A stretch of DNA of 37,593 nucleotides from an archaeon (GCA_002688355.1 NZCT01000013.1:1-37593); one strand, 5' to 3'; positions 1-7,477 are shown, counted from the first letter of the stretch. Numbers and translations: made by a program. Notes: generated by a model not told the origin, from the letters alone.

Positions 1-182
1 ATAAAAACTTGATTAGCTGCTTTAGAGATTTCATTTGTAATTGCATCAACTTTAGAAGCAGCAATAGTATCACTAGTCTCTCCAGAATATCTTATATACA
101 AAAATAAAATAGGAACTAAAATTATCATAACAATAATTATTATCCCTAAATATTCAGTAGACGCTTGACCTCTTTTTTTCAT
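1..182 (-). CDS. Type IV pilin-like protein, class III signal peptide (C-terminus cut off by window edge)
   Basis: This ORF is missing from the supplied track because it runs off the left edge. Reading the minus strand from the ATG at 182 gives a short basic start (MKKRG), then QASTEY, then a hydrophobic stretch of about 20 residues (LGIIIIVMIILVPILFLY). This is the archaeal class III signal peptide: a prepilin peptidase of the EppA/PibD type would be expected to cut after the glycine, leaving Gln at +1 and Glu at +5 of the mature pilin, with the hydrophobic helix forming the fibre core. Sixty residues are visible and the rest lies outside. A TATA-like sequence (minus strand CATTTATAAAT, near 204-214) lies about 27 nt upstream, so the mRNA is probably leaderless. 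It probably works with the secretion ATPase and platform genes at 8.1-11.4 kb; that link is inferred from family membership, not adjacency. Confidence 0.82.
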   Translation of the reverse strand, partial: MKKRGQASTEYLGIIIIVMIILVPILFLYIRYSGETSDTIAASKVDAITNEISKAANQVF

Positions 183-203
183 ATTTTTCCAAAGATTACT
201 AAA

Positions 204-214
204 TTTATAAATGT
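204..214 (-). promoter_or_regulatory. TATA-like promoter of the pilin gene
   Basis: The minus strand reads ATTTATAAAT about 25-30 nt before the pilin ATG, the normal distance for an archaeal TATA box driving a leaderless transcript. It lies in the 32-nt gap between the end of rad50 and the pilin start, so the pilin need not depend on rad50 transcription. Confidence 0.5.
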
Positions 215-2266
215 TTATAATATATTCGTAATATGTTCTCTTTTCTCTAACCTTATCACATTATCCACAAAACTCTCAACTTTAGGTTCATGGCTAACAA
301 TAATTATCTGTTTCATATTTAATTCTTTCAAAACATCTCTTATCCTATCAATTTGCTCCTCAGAAAATCCGTCAGTAGGTTCATCTAATATAATCAAATC
401 CTTAGTCTTAATTACTCCAACAACATTATTTATAACTTGATTTAGAGCTAATCTATAAGCTAAAGCAGTAGCAGTCTTCTCTCCCCCTGATAAATCTTGA
501 TACTCTATAATAAAACCATTTTGCTCTATAATTGGAGTAAAATCTCTTTCCAAAGAAACTTGGATATCCTCATTATTTATTAAAAACCCAAACCATTTCT
601 GGAACAGGGAACTAAAATCAGCATAAATCTTTAGCATAATACTTTTTTCCATGTTTTCAACTAAACTCAAAAAATGTTCATTAACTAAAAAATGAATTTC
701 CTCTAGTTTAGAAATATCTTTTTTTACTTTTATCTTATCTTCAATGCTTTCTTTTAATCTTTCAATATTACTTAGCTTAGCAGAAATATCAGTTTCTACT
801 CGCGCTTTATTTAATTGTATTTCTTTTTCTTGAGAATTTAAATTTTCTAGTTTACTTTTAACTTCATCAACATTACTTTCTGGAATTAACTTTATATTAT
901 TCATAATTACTTCTTTTTCAGAATTGAAAACAGAGATTTCCTTTATTGATTTTTCCTCTTCTACTTTTATAAAATTTAACTGTTTATTTTTATCTTCTAA
1001 ATTAACTTTCTTAAGATTTAAAACATCATATTTACTTTTCAATTCCCTTATCTCAGATAACTTATTTTTGTTTTCCTCTTGTTCATTATTTAAAACTAAA
1101 TTTTTAGATTCTAATTCTTTTAACTCATTATCCAATTCAAGAATCTTATTATTTTCCTCAGAATTTATAGATTTCTTATGGTCATGTATAACATTTTGTT
1201 TACACAAAGGACAAAAATCCATTGTATTTATTTTCTCTACAATTCCTTGAGAGGCTAATTTCTTAGTTCTAATATCTTGAATCTTATTGGAAATCTCTTG
1301 AACTTCGCTATTTAAAACACTAATTTTATCGTCGATAGTTTTAATCTCTAAACTAAAGTCTTTACTCTCCTCATTAACAGTAACTTCATTTTTCAAAACT
1401 TCAACTTCTTTAATCAATCTTTCCTTATTTAGCTTATTTCTCTCTACTTCTGAATTCTTATTAGAAATCTTTAACTCTATAATATTTTCTTGATTTTTTA
1501 ATTCTTTTAGTTTATTACTTAACTCTTCCTTCTCTGAAATTTCTTGTTTAATAACATTAATTTCCTTAACTAAATTATTTATTTTTAAATCCAAACCTTC
1601 TTTCTCTTTATTTAATTCTAGAATATTACTCTCTAAACTTTTCTTCTCTTCTTGTTCTTTTTGTAAATTCTCAACCCTAATTAATAATTCAGCTTTCCTT
1701 CCTTTTACTTTACTTAGAAATAATTTAGAATTTTCCTTTACTTTTTTATATTTATCAATTCCAAATATTCTTCTTAAAATATCTAATCTTAATTCATTAT
1801 TACTAAATAAGATCTGTTTCATCTCTTCCTGTGGTGTATAAACAGTATATCTATAAATTAAAGATTTAGTCTGTGTTAAAAATTCTTTAGGATAACTTAT
1901 TGTATCTAGCACAAATTGTTTAATTTCTATCGGCGATAGTAAAGTTTCTTCCCCATTTACAATAACAGAACCAGAATCTTGTGAAACAGATTTACTTCCT
2001 CTTTTCAAAACTCTTTTAATTGTAATTTCTTTATCTTCAACATTTAAAGACAATTCAACAAAACCTTTCTTAGTTCCATTTCTTAACAAACTAGAACCAG
2101 TTAAATCTCCTTTTAACAATCCAAACAACGCAAACTCTATAGAAAATAAAATAGTGCTTTTCCCAGAACCAATATTTCCTGCTAGTAAAACATTACCTTC
2201 TGGAAAATTAATTTCCTGATTAACATAGCTTCTAATATTTTCTAATTTAATTTTATTAATAATCAT
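215..2266 (-). CDS. rad50: DNA double-strand break repair ATPase Rad50
   Basis: Rad50 is the SMC-like ATPase of the Mre11-Rad50 complex that tethers and resects broken DNA ends. Visible features in order: Walker A GNIGSGKST (residues 30-38), a long Glu/Lys/Asn-rich coiled coil, a zinc-hook CPLC near residue 352 at the coil apex, the returning coil, the ABC signature LSGGEKTA near residue 590, Walker B LIILDEPTD near 625, and a following SHE switch motif. At 683 residues it is shorter than many archaeal Rad50 proteins (roughly 850-900), and the shortening is in the coiled coil while both ATPase lobes look intact. Its start overlaps the mre11 stop by 4 nt (ATGA), showing an operon with mre11 first and translational coupling. 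The herA and nurA genes that often accompany this pair are not in the window. Confidence 0.97.
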   Translation of the reverse strand: MIINKIKLENIRSYVNQEINFPEGNVLLAGNIGSGKSTILFSIEFALFGLLKGDLTGSSLLRNGTKKGFVELSLNVEDKEITIKRVLKRGSKSVSQDSGSVIVNGEETLLSPIEIKQFVLDTISYPKEFLTQTKSLIYRYTVYTPQEEMKQILFSNNELRLDILRRIFGIDKYKKVKENSKLFLSKVKGRKAELLIRVENLQKEQEEKKSLESNILELNKEKEGLDLKINNLVKEINVIKQEISEKEELSNKLKELKNQENIIELKISNKNSEVERNKLNKERLIKEVEVLKNEVTVNEESKDFSLEIKTIDDKISVLNSEVQEISNKIQDIRTKKLASQGIVEKINTMDFCPLCKQNVIHDHKKSINSEENNKILELDNELKELESKNLVLNNEQEENKNKLSEIRELKSKYDVLNLKKVNLEDKNKQLNFIKVEEEKSIKEISVFNSEKEVIMNNIKLIPESNVDEVKSKLENLNSQEKEIQLNKARVETDISAKLSNIERLKESIEDKIKVKKDISKLEEIHFLVNEHFLSLVENMEKSIMLKIYADFSSLFQKWFGFLINNEDIQVSLERDFTPIIEQNGFIIEYQDLSGGEKTATALAYRLALNQVINNVVGVIKTKDLIILDEPTDGFSEEQIDRIRDVLKELNMKQIIIVSHEPKVESFVDNVIRLEKREHITNIL

Positions 2267-3468
2267 TTTCCAAATAGTTTCTCAATATCTAAAGATTTCA
2301 AACATTCTTCTATCAACCTATTCTCAAAATCTAGAACTTTCTCACCTTCTTCTTTTTCTTTATTCAAAGACAATAACAAATTATTAATTAACGGTTTATA
2401 CGTTTCTAAATCTTTTACCTCAATCTTCTCTAAATGTTCATTAATTATTTTACTCTCAGCAACTTCAATATTTTCCTCAACGTCAATATTCTCAAATTCT
2501 TTAGAAACTAATTTAGTAGTATTCTTCAATATTGCGTAAGAATCTTTAAAACTCTCAAAAATTTCTTTAAAATTTATATCATTAGGCTTACCACTTTCTA
2601 ACGTACCCTCAATTCGTAACATAACTATCTTATCTTTAAAATCACTAACAGTGTTTAAAATTTCTTGCTCAACTTGTAATGGTGTTTTCTTATTAGCATC
2701 AAAGTAATAAGTTTTAACTTCTTTTTCACTTACAATAATACGTTCTATATTTGCAACTTTATTATCTTGAACTTCAATTAAATTAAAACCACCTTCTTTT
2801 AATTCTTCTAATTCCTTAAAACTATTTGGAAATAAAGGTCCTGGATAACATAAATAACCTCTATCATACTTTTCTTTTAAAATATAATGCACATGTCCTC
2901 CAGCATAATAATCAAAATTCTTAGGGAATAACGTAACATTAATAGAATCAACTTTTTCTAAATCTTTTGGTTTATACTCTTCAATTGAACAATGAAATAT
3001 AAATATCTTAAATCCTTCTTCATCTTCAACCTCTTTAAAATCTAAAGTTTTAAAATATTCCTTTTCTAATCCTAATCGTAAACCTAATACCCCTGTAATC
3101 TTAGTATTTGTTTTATCTTCAGTAAATTTTAATTTATTTTCTTTAACTTTCATAACATTAATTAGTAATCCTGATTTCTCTAAAACATCAATCATAGACT
3201 TACCACTTGGAGAAAAATCATGACTTCCAGGAACAACATATAAACTAATATTTTTGTTTTTTAATTTTCTAATTATTGAAGCAACATCTTTAATAGAATC
3301 TATACTAGGTAAAGCTGTATTAAACAAATCTCCTGCAATTAACACAAAAGCAGTATGTTTTTCTATACAGATATCAATAGCTCTTCTAAACGCATCTAAA
3401 TTTAATTTACTTAATTTAGGATCTTGCCATCCTCCAATATGTACATCAGCTAAATGTGCGAATTTCAT
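2263..3468 (-). CDS. mre11: DNA repair nuclease Mre11 (SbcD-like metallophosphoesterase)
   Basis: Mre11 is the two-metal nuclease subunit of the Mre11-Rad50 complex. The calcineurin-like phosphoesterase motifs are visible: DVHIG (8-12), GDLFN (46-50), GSHD (81-84), FHCSIEEY (near 158) and AGGHVH (near 190). The Asp, His and GHVH ligands are present, but the third motif is GSHD where the family usually has GNHD, so the metal-coordinating Asn is replaced by Ser. The capping region after about residue 240 and the C-terminal helices expected to bind the base of the Rad50 coil are present, and the length (401) is normal. It is the first gene of the mre11-rad50 operon. The 158-nt gap upstream should hold its promoter. 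Confidence 0.95.
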   Translation of the reverse strand: MKFAHLADVHIGGWQDPKLSKLNLDAFRRAIDICIEKHTAFVLIAGDLFNTALPSIDSIKDVASIIRKLKNKNISLYVVPGSHDFSPSGKSMIDVLEKSGLLINVMKVKENKLKFTEDKTNTKITGVLGLRLGLEKEYFKTLDFKEVEDEEGFKIFIFHCSIEEYKPKDLEKVDSINVTLFPKNFDYYAGGHVHYILKEKYDRGYLCYPGPLFPNSFKELEELKEGGFNLIEVQDNKVANIERIIVSEKEVKTYYFDANKKTPLQVEQEILNTVSDFKDKIVMLRIEGTLESGKPNDINFKEIFESFKDSYAILKNTTKLVSKEFENIDVEENIEVAESKIINEHLEKIEVKDLETYKPLINNLLLSLNKEKEEGEKVLDFENRLIEECLKSLDIEKLFGK

Positions 3469-3626
3469 TCAATTAAATATGAAAATTTTATTATAAAGAT
3501 TCTTACAATTTTATCTATATATCTTAAAATAAATTTTAGAATTCTTTAATATTATAGAACTTAAATATCATAAAAGAAATGATAGGAATGGTAGACCTTA
3601 TACTAGTGTTAGGTTGAAGAGTTAAA
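3469..3626. other. AT-rich spacer between mre11 and the small-protein cassette
   Basis: This stretch should contain the mre11 promoter (minus strand) and the end of the upstream minus-strand cassette. TATA-like runs are present, but AT content is so high that I cannot pick one with confidence. A 12-codon ATG frame at 3579 on the plus strand has no support as a gene. No tRNA-like or GC-rich folded element is seen. Confidence 0.4.
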
Positions 3627-4028
3627 TTAAGGATAAACAACTTTTGTTTTCTCGTATATTCCTGTTTTTTCGTTAAAGTAAACAGCTTTTTGTTCATTAA
3701 TTGGTTGTCCTTCATAAGTTTCTACTATTCCAATTGTACCATCACTATGCCGATCATAAGTGAACATAGATGCAACAGGCATACCATTTTCATCATCAAG
3801 TAAATAGCGAATTCTTCTAGTGCTATCAGAATCTACATATATTGAATCGACTTTTACAATGGCATTTGGATATTTGTTGAGAAATTGGTTTTTAGCTTCG
3901 GAAGCTGAGCTAGGAACTGAAGACTGTTCACAAGATAACATTAACCCAATTAAACCTACTAGTTTTCCAGCTGAGAGGACTTGTTCTTTAATTTTTTTAT
4001 ACCAATTCATCATTTGTTTTTCTTCCAT
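3627..4028 (-). CDS. Small exported lipoprotein-like protein, unknown function
   Basis: No family is recognised. Near the N-terminus a basic segment (WYKKIKEQ) is followed by a hydrophobic stretch ending in LIGLMLSCEQSS, which resembles a lipobox with a modifiable Cys, followed by a Ser-rich linker; a lipid-anchored exported protein is the simplest reading. The remainder (about 100 residues) is polar with repeated Asp-Ser and Tyr motifs and probably forms a small beta-rich domain. The track start at 4037 is a TTG; the ATG at 4028 is preferred because a GGAG lies about 11 nt upstream of it. This is the last gene of an apparent four-gene minus-strand cassette in which each member has its own SD-like sequence, 37 nt after the preceding stop codon. 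Function unknown. Confidence 0.7.
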   Translation of the reverse strand: MEEKQMMNWYKKIKEQVLSAGKLVGLIGLMLSCEQSSVPSSASEAKNQFLNKYPNAIVKVDSIYVDSDSTRRIRYLLDDENGMPVASMFTYDRHSDGTIGIVETYEGQPINEQKAVYFNEKTGIYEKTKVVYP

Positions 4029-4065
4029 CGTTCTCAATACTCCAAAGAATTAACTTTAGAGGTTT

Positions 4066-4590
4066 TTATATTTCCTGATTATCGATTTCATCAAAAGATT
4101 GTGTTCTTGTCAACACCTCTGAATTCATTGTAACATAATTGCAGATGTAATCTACAGTTTCTCTTAGAATGTTTCTCATTTTTGTAGCTGTTGTCTTATA
4201 TTTTTTAAATGCAATAAAATAAATTAGATTCATTTCTCCATCTTTGAAAGTATCCCTATTTGCACATAAACCAATAATAGGTTGTTTTGTATAATCCTCA
4301 TTAAAAAGACTACCAATTAATTCAGTTCTTGGTGGTATGACTTTTTCTCCAGTATGTTCTGAAAAACCTTCAGGTAAACTATAATTTAAAAGGAGATATA
4401 TGCTATTATATTCTGGTTCCTCTGGAGAGATATCGTCTTGTTCAATCCCAATTTGGAATCCTACCAGATTATCCAATTTTTTGTATCTAACTACTTCATC
4501 TTCTTTTGGCTCAATTTTAGAAAATCCTCTTTGATCTAAATCCGTAGTTAAATCTTCAAGGATATCTTCAATCTTTGAATGATCTGTCAT
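4066..4590 (-). CDS. Hypothetical acidic protein
   Basis: A 174-residue protein with no family I recognise. The N-terminus is acidic (KIEDILEDLTTDLDQRG), and the middle alternates charged segments with short beta-strand-like runs (SIYLLLNYSL, EMNLIYFIAF). A helical segment with a CNYV near residue 150 follows, then a polar tail. No signal peptide or membrane helix is evident, so it is probably cytoplasmic, unlike its two exported-looking neighbours. An SD-like TAGGAG lies about 9 nt before the ATG. The gene starts 5 nt after the stop of the gene at 4596, so it belongs to the same transcript. Coding status rests on length, a clean SD and tight spacing. Confidence 0.68.
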   Translation of the reverse strand: MTDHSKIEDILEDLTTDLDQRGFSKIEPKEDEVVRYKKLDNLVGFQIGIEQDDISPEEPEYNSIYLLLNYSLPEGFSEHTGEKVIPPRTELIGSLFNEDYTKQPIIGLCANRDTFKDGEMNLIYFIAFKKYKTTATKMRNILRETVDYICNYVTMNSEVLTRTQSFDEIDNQEI

Positions 4591-4595
4591 TTTCT

Positions 4596-4871
4596 TTATT
4601 CTCCTATATCTTCTAATTTTTGTTTTACAATTCCTGCTCTTGGAATAACAGTCACTAGTGTATCAAGAGTCCCATCTCCATCTCCATCAATTCTTGTCTG
4701 TGAGATTCCATAAGAAGGACTATCAATTGGCCAAAGTACTCTATATTCAGTAATAGATTGCATTTCATTCATGGCAACAGCTGTACCCATTATTACTTCA
4801 AATGCTATAGCAGATCCAACAATTGATGGAACTATTACTTCTTTGTAAATTTCTTTTATGATATTATACAT
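4596..4871 (-). CDS. Small membrane or exported protein with a DGDGDG calcium-loop-like motif
   Basis: Ninety-one residues. The N-terminal half is hydrophobic after a short charged start (KEVIVPSIVGSAIAFEVIMG) and could be a signal peptide or membrane anchor. The C-terminal half carries RIDGDGDGTLDTL, a DxDxDG-type loop like those of EF-hand, dockerin and thrombospondin type 3 calcium sites; only one copy is present. A strong SD (AGAAGGAG) lies about 8 nt before the ATG, and the gene start overlaps the previous gene by 16 nt, suggesting translational coupling. Its hydrophobic start (VPSIVGS) resembles that of the lipoprotein-like gene at 23222-23743 (IPLIVGS), which may only reflect similar export signals. 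Function unknown. Confidence 0.65.
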   Translation of the reverse strand: MYNIIKEIYKEVIVPSIVGSAIAFEVIMGTAVAMNEMQSITEYRVLWPIDSPSYGISQTRIDGDGDGTLDTLVTVIPRAGIVKQKLEDIGE

Positions 4872-5194
4872 TTTTGTACTCCTTCTTGTTCTAAAGGATC
4901 TATTTTATATGGAACAATGGCAATAACACGTTGAGTGGGATAATTTATACTAGTATCTCCTCTAAGAATTGCATTTGTTTCTTTTGGTAAAACATAATGT
5001 CTATTAATTGTTTCAACTAAATCTTCATCTGGGAAACCTACAGGATCATCCTCATCAGGAAGTTTTCTTTTTTCAATAGGAAAAGGTTTTCCAGTCATTC
5101 TACCTGTAACTATTTGTTCATTTAAAGTAAGATTTGAGTTATTATCTAAGCTTAATACATAAATACCCATTATACTAAGATCTTCTATTGTCAT
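4856..5194 (-). CDS. Hypothetical acidic protein, first gene of a four-gene cassette
   Basis: A 112-residue acidic protein of no recognised family. The first half contains short beta-like runs (IMGIYVLSLD), then a proline- and acid-rich stretch (KLPDEDDPVGFPDED), and the second half ends with a Cys. No membrane helix is evident. The SD AAAGGAG lies about 8 nt before the ATG and is flush against a pair of overlapping hairpins (5211-5239), so translation of the whole cassette could be controlled there. The start of the next gene lies inside its last codons (16-nt overlap). It leads the operon 5194 to 3627. A TATA-like run (minus strand TTTTAAAAA near 5270) would place transcript start near 5245, giving a leader of about 50 nt. 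Confidence 0.65.
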   Translation of the reverse strand: MTIEDLSIMGIYVLSLDNNSNLTLNEQIVTGRMTGKPFPIEKRKLPDEDDPVGFPDEDLVETINRHYVLPKETNAILRGDTSINYPTQRVIAIVPYKIDPLEQEGVQKCIIS

Positions 5195-5203
5195 TTTCTT
5201 ATT

Positions 5204-5210
5204 CTCCTTT
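5204..5210 (-). promoter_or_regulatory. Shine-Dalgarno of the four-gene cassette
   Basis: The minus strand reads AAAGGAG about 8 nt before the ATG at 5194. It is one of the clearest SD sequences in a window where many genes appear leaderless. It directly abuts the 3' arm of a hairpin, so folding of the leader could affect access to it. Confidence 0.6.
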
Positions 5211-5239
5211 ACCTAGAATTCCTAGGTGTTTTAACACCT
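5211..5239 (-). promoter_or_regulatory. Two overlapping, mutually exclusive hairpins in a 5' leader
   Basis: On the minus strand (transcript orientation) AGGTGT-TAAA-ACACCT (5239-5224) forms one perfect 6-bp stem, and ACCTAG-GAATT-CTAGGT (5227-5211) forms a second. The ACCT at 5227-5224 belongs to both stems, so only one full hairpin can exist at a time. The second stem ends flush with the SD. This geometry suits an attenuator or translational switch, but the two palindromes could also be a DNA operator. No known riboswitch class was recognised. Confidence 0.45.
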
Positions 5240-5300
5240 CTACTTACTATAAAATACTAAGAATTTGGGGTTTTTAAAACTACCTAAATAAAATAGAAGA

Positions 5301-5308
5301 ATATATAA
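5301..5308 (+). promoter_or_regulatory. TATA box of the antitoxin-like gene
   Basis: ATATATAA lies about 28 nt before the ATG at 5332 with no SD between, which is the classic layout of an archaeal leaderless promoter. Confidence 0.5.
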
Positions 5309-5331
5309 ATGCTCATTACACTTATATTAAA

Positions 5332-5475
5332 ATGGAAAAGCAAGAAATGATTACAATACCTAAGGAAGAATATAAGGAACTAAAAAAGCAATCCAAAATA
5401 GACATGGATATTTTAAAACAACTTATTAGTAGCTTTAAAGATATAAAAGAAGGAAGAGTTAGAAGAGTTAAATAA
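5332..5475 (+). CDS. Short antitoxin-like protein facing a RelE-type toxin
   Basis: This 47-residue gene is too short for the ORF track. It starts MEKQEMITIPKEEYKELK, continues with KIDMDILKQLISSFKDI and ends KEGRVRRVK. Short archaeal proteins of this pattern (an I-x-V/I-P-K-E-E-Y-x-x-L-K opening, an amphipathic helix, and a KEGR-basic tail) are commonly found as antitoxins beside RelE-family toxins, and I base the call on that resemblance plus the toxin next door. It has its own TATA box and appears leaderless. The unusual feature is orientation: its stop codon (5473-5475) directly abuts the toxin's stop codon on the other strand, with zero spacing, rather than lying upstream in a shared operon. 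It should bind and neutralise the toxin; that is inferred. Confidence 0.72.
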   Translation: MEKQEMITIPKEEYKELKKQSKIDMDILKQLISSFKDIKEGRVRRVK

Positions 5476-5793
5476 TTATTTTTTCTTTATCAAGTTTTTA
5501 ATTTCATCTTTGAATTGATCTATTAAAAGCCATATAGAGTTTATTACAGCTTGTTGATCTTTTTTACCGCTAATGCCAATCATATATACTGATTTTATAT
5601 CATCATAAATTAAATAGTAAATACGATATTTGCCTCTTTTTTTCTCACGAAGCCATTTTACTCTAATTTGATCTCCAACATAAGGACTCTCATTAAGTTG
5701 TTCCTCAATTTTAGTAACCCATTCTTTGAAATCCTTTGGAAATTTATTTAATTCTTGGTCAAAAGTCTGAGAATGAAATATAGAGTAAGTCAT
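5476..5793 (-). CDS. relE: RelE/ParE-family toxin
   Basis: A 105-residue RelE-fold protein. RelE toxins act in the ribosomal A site and cleave mRNA during translation. The sequence shows the expected N-terminal helices (FDQELNKFPKDFKEWV, KIEEQLN), then the basic beta-sheet core WLREKKRGKYRIYYLIYDD, where the GKYRIYY strand is the family hallmark, then a strand (VYMIGIS), a KKDQQAV turn and a C-terminal helix. The basic core residues that usually carry out cleavage are present, so it looks active. A TATA-like TTTATATAG lies about 27 nt before the ATG on the minus strand, so it has its own promoter, convergent with the antitoxin-like gene. It could equally be labelled ParE-like, since the two families share the fold. 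Confidence 0.85.
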   Translation of the reverse strand: MTYSIFHSQTFDQELNKFPKDFKEWVTKIEEQLNESPYVGDQIRVKWLREKKRGKYRIYYLIYDDIKSVYMIGISGKKDQQAVINSIWLLIDQFKDEIKNLIKKK

Positions 5794-5864
5794 GTCATTC
5801 TAAATTATGAATATTCTATATAAAATTTTCTTATTGTTAATCCAATATAATTATTGTACAAACG

Positions 5865-5889
5865 TTCAGTAACTCTAAAACTTACTGAA
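5865..5889. terminator. 8-bp inverted repeat overlapping the end of the 5882 gene
   Basis: TTCAGTAA (5865-5872) and TTACTGAA (5882-5889) are perfect inverted copies around a 9-nt loop, and they include the stop codon of the minus-strand gene. A partly alternative pairing, ACGTTC (5862-5867) with GAACGT (5895-5900), is also possible. It may mark the 3' end of that mRNA, but no poly-U tract follows, so a terminator role is uncertain. Confidence 0.3.
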
Positions 5890-6181
5890 ACTTCGAACGT
5901 AGAAAACTAAGGATTTTCTTTTCTAATTTACTTTTTCCAGGTCCATTTAGAACTAGTTTTGTTTTTGACCAAGAACCACCTTCTTCTGAATAATTCTGAA
6001 CTCTTTCACCTAAACCAACATCAGTATACATATTTTTCCCACCTTCTCTCTTAAATTTTGGTTCTCTATAGCTCATATCAAATTTATAACAACCTTTATG
6101 GTCTTGAAAAAGATGTCCTTTAACTTGAACATTATGTTTACCAATTCTATAAGTTTCTTCTATTATTGAATTTTCTACCAT
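5882..6181 (-). CDS. Hypothetical protein
   Basis: A 99-residue basic protein of no recognised family. It begins with strand-like alternation (EETYRIGKHNVQVKGHLF), contains KCYKF-like and MSYREPKFKREGGK segments, and ends in a lysine-rich helix (GKSKLEKKILSFLRSKF). No signal peptide or membrane segment is present. A TTTTAAAA run on the minus strand about 25 nt before the ATG fits a leaderless promoter, and the same run lies just past the aIF2-gamma stop, where its T tract could also end that transcript. An inverted repeat overlaps its stop codon. Function unknown. Confidence 0.6.
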   Translation of the reverse strand: MVENSIIEETYRIGKHNVQVKGHLFQDHKGCYKFDMSYREPKFKREGGKNMYTDVGLGERVQNYSEEGGSWSKTKLVLNGPGKSKLEKKILSFLRSKFQ

Positions 6182-6215
6182 ATAATTATTACTCTAGATA
6201 ATTTTAAAAAACTTT

Positions 6216-7466
6216 TTACTTCTTCAAAATACTTCCATATCCAATTAATCTCCATCTAGAACCAACAATTCTAGATATAGTAACTCTATCTTTTACATCA
6301 CAACAAACAGGAATTTTTAATTTAACATAAACTAAATCTTTCTTAACTGAATTTACAACTCCAATAGTAGCAGAACTATTAACATTTAACATTAAATTCT
6401 CATTCATCTTAATAGGATCAACTAATAATTCATCTTTAACACCAACAATTCTTTTCAGCAAACTAGGCTTCAAATATAGTTCATCAAAAACCAAAGGTAA
6501 TTTATCTTTTACCCCAACAACATTACCAGCTAAACTATCAGATTTGATTATACTAGGATCTAACTCTGTTAAAACTCCAATAGAACCACCAGGATGAACT
6601 TCATCAATATCATCTCCTCCAGTCTTTAACCCAACTATCTTAGTTCCAATTGAATTCCAAGAAACTTTACCATCTTTTTCTTCCTTCAATCCTGGTTTAA
6701 TTTCAATAGAATCATTTACTTTTAATTTTCCTTGTTTTAACGCTCCTCCTAAGATTCCACCAATTAATTTTTCTATACTAGTGCCAGGCTTATTAATATC
6801 AAAACTTCTAGCAACATACATTAACGGATCGAGTTTCAAATCTCTTTTAGGAGTCTTAATTACTTTTTCAATTGCTTCAATAACTTTTCCAATATTTACA
6901 TTATGTTGAGCGGAAATAGGAATAACAGGAGCATCTTCCGCTATAGAGCCTTTCAAAAACTTCTTAATTTGTTTATAATTCTTAATAGCCTCTTCTTTAG
7001 TTACTAGATCAATTTTATTTTGAACAACTACAATGTTCTTTACACCAATAATATCCAACGCCGTTAGGTGTTCTCTAGTTTGTGGCTGAGGGCATTCTTC
7101 ATTTGCAGCCACCATTAAAATAGCTCCATCCATTATAGCAGAGCCAGAAAGCATAACAGCCATTAACGTTTCATGGCCAGGAGCGTCAATAAAAGACACT
7201 TTTCTTAAAAATTCAGTTTTCCCTTTACATTTTAAACATTTGTCCTTAACAGTATATTCTTTACATTTCTTACAATAGTAAAATGAAGAATCAGCATAAC
7301 CCAATCTTATCGTAATGCCTCTCTTAATTTCTTCAGAATGAGTATCTGCCCATATTCCTGATAATTTTTCAGTTAGTGAAGTTTTTCCATGATCTACATG
7401 ACCTACAAGACCTATATTAACTTCAGGTTGCATAACCTTTCCTGCTTTAGCTTTGCTCTTGTCCAT
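6216..7466 (-). CDS. eif2g: Translation initiation factor aIF2 subunit gamma
   Basis: The GTPase core of archaeal aIF2, which delivers initiator Met-tRNA to the small ribosomal subunit. All G motifs are visible: G1 GHVDHGKTS, G2 RGITI, G3 DAPGH, G4 NKID and G5 SAQ. The zinc ribbon typical of the gamma subunit sits between G2 and G3 (CKKCKEYTVKDKCLKC), followed by two beta-barrel domains. Length is normal (about 416 residues). The ORF track begins at a TTG (7484); the ATG at 7466 is preferred because GGAGG lies 11 nt before it, actually inside the extra TTG-initiated codons. The gene is divergent from the pilus-like operon at 7576 and shares a 90-nt promoter region with it. Confidence 0.97.
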   Translation of the reverse strand: MDKSKAKAGKVMQPEVNIGLVGHVDHGKTSLTEKLSGIWADTHSEEIKRGITIRLGYADSSFYYCKKCKEYTVKDKCLKCKGKTEFLRKVSFIDAPGHETLMAVMLSGSAIMDGAILMVAANEECPQPQTREHLTALDIIGVKNIVVVQNKIDLVTKEEAIKNYKQIKKFLKGSIAEDAPVIPISAQHNVNIGKVIEAIEKVIKTPKRDLKLDPLMYVARSFDINKPGTSIEKLIGGILGGALKQGKLKVNDSIEIKPGLKEEKDGKVSWNSIGTKIVGLKTGGDDIDEVHPGGSIGVLTELDPSIIKSDSLAGNVVGVKDKLPLVFDELYLKPSLLKRIVGVKDELLVDPIKMNENLMLNVNSSATIGVVNSVKKDLVYVKLKIPVCCDVKDRVTISRIVGSRWRLIGYGSILKK

Positions 7467-7477
7467 TAATAGTATTT

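Noticed and set aside
3579-3617. A 12-codon ATG frame (MIGMVDLILVLG) in the spacer after mre11
   Set aside because: It is very short, has no SD, and the nearest TATA-like run is at the wrong distance; no family support.
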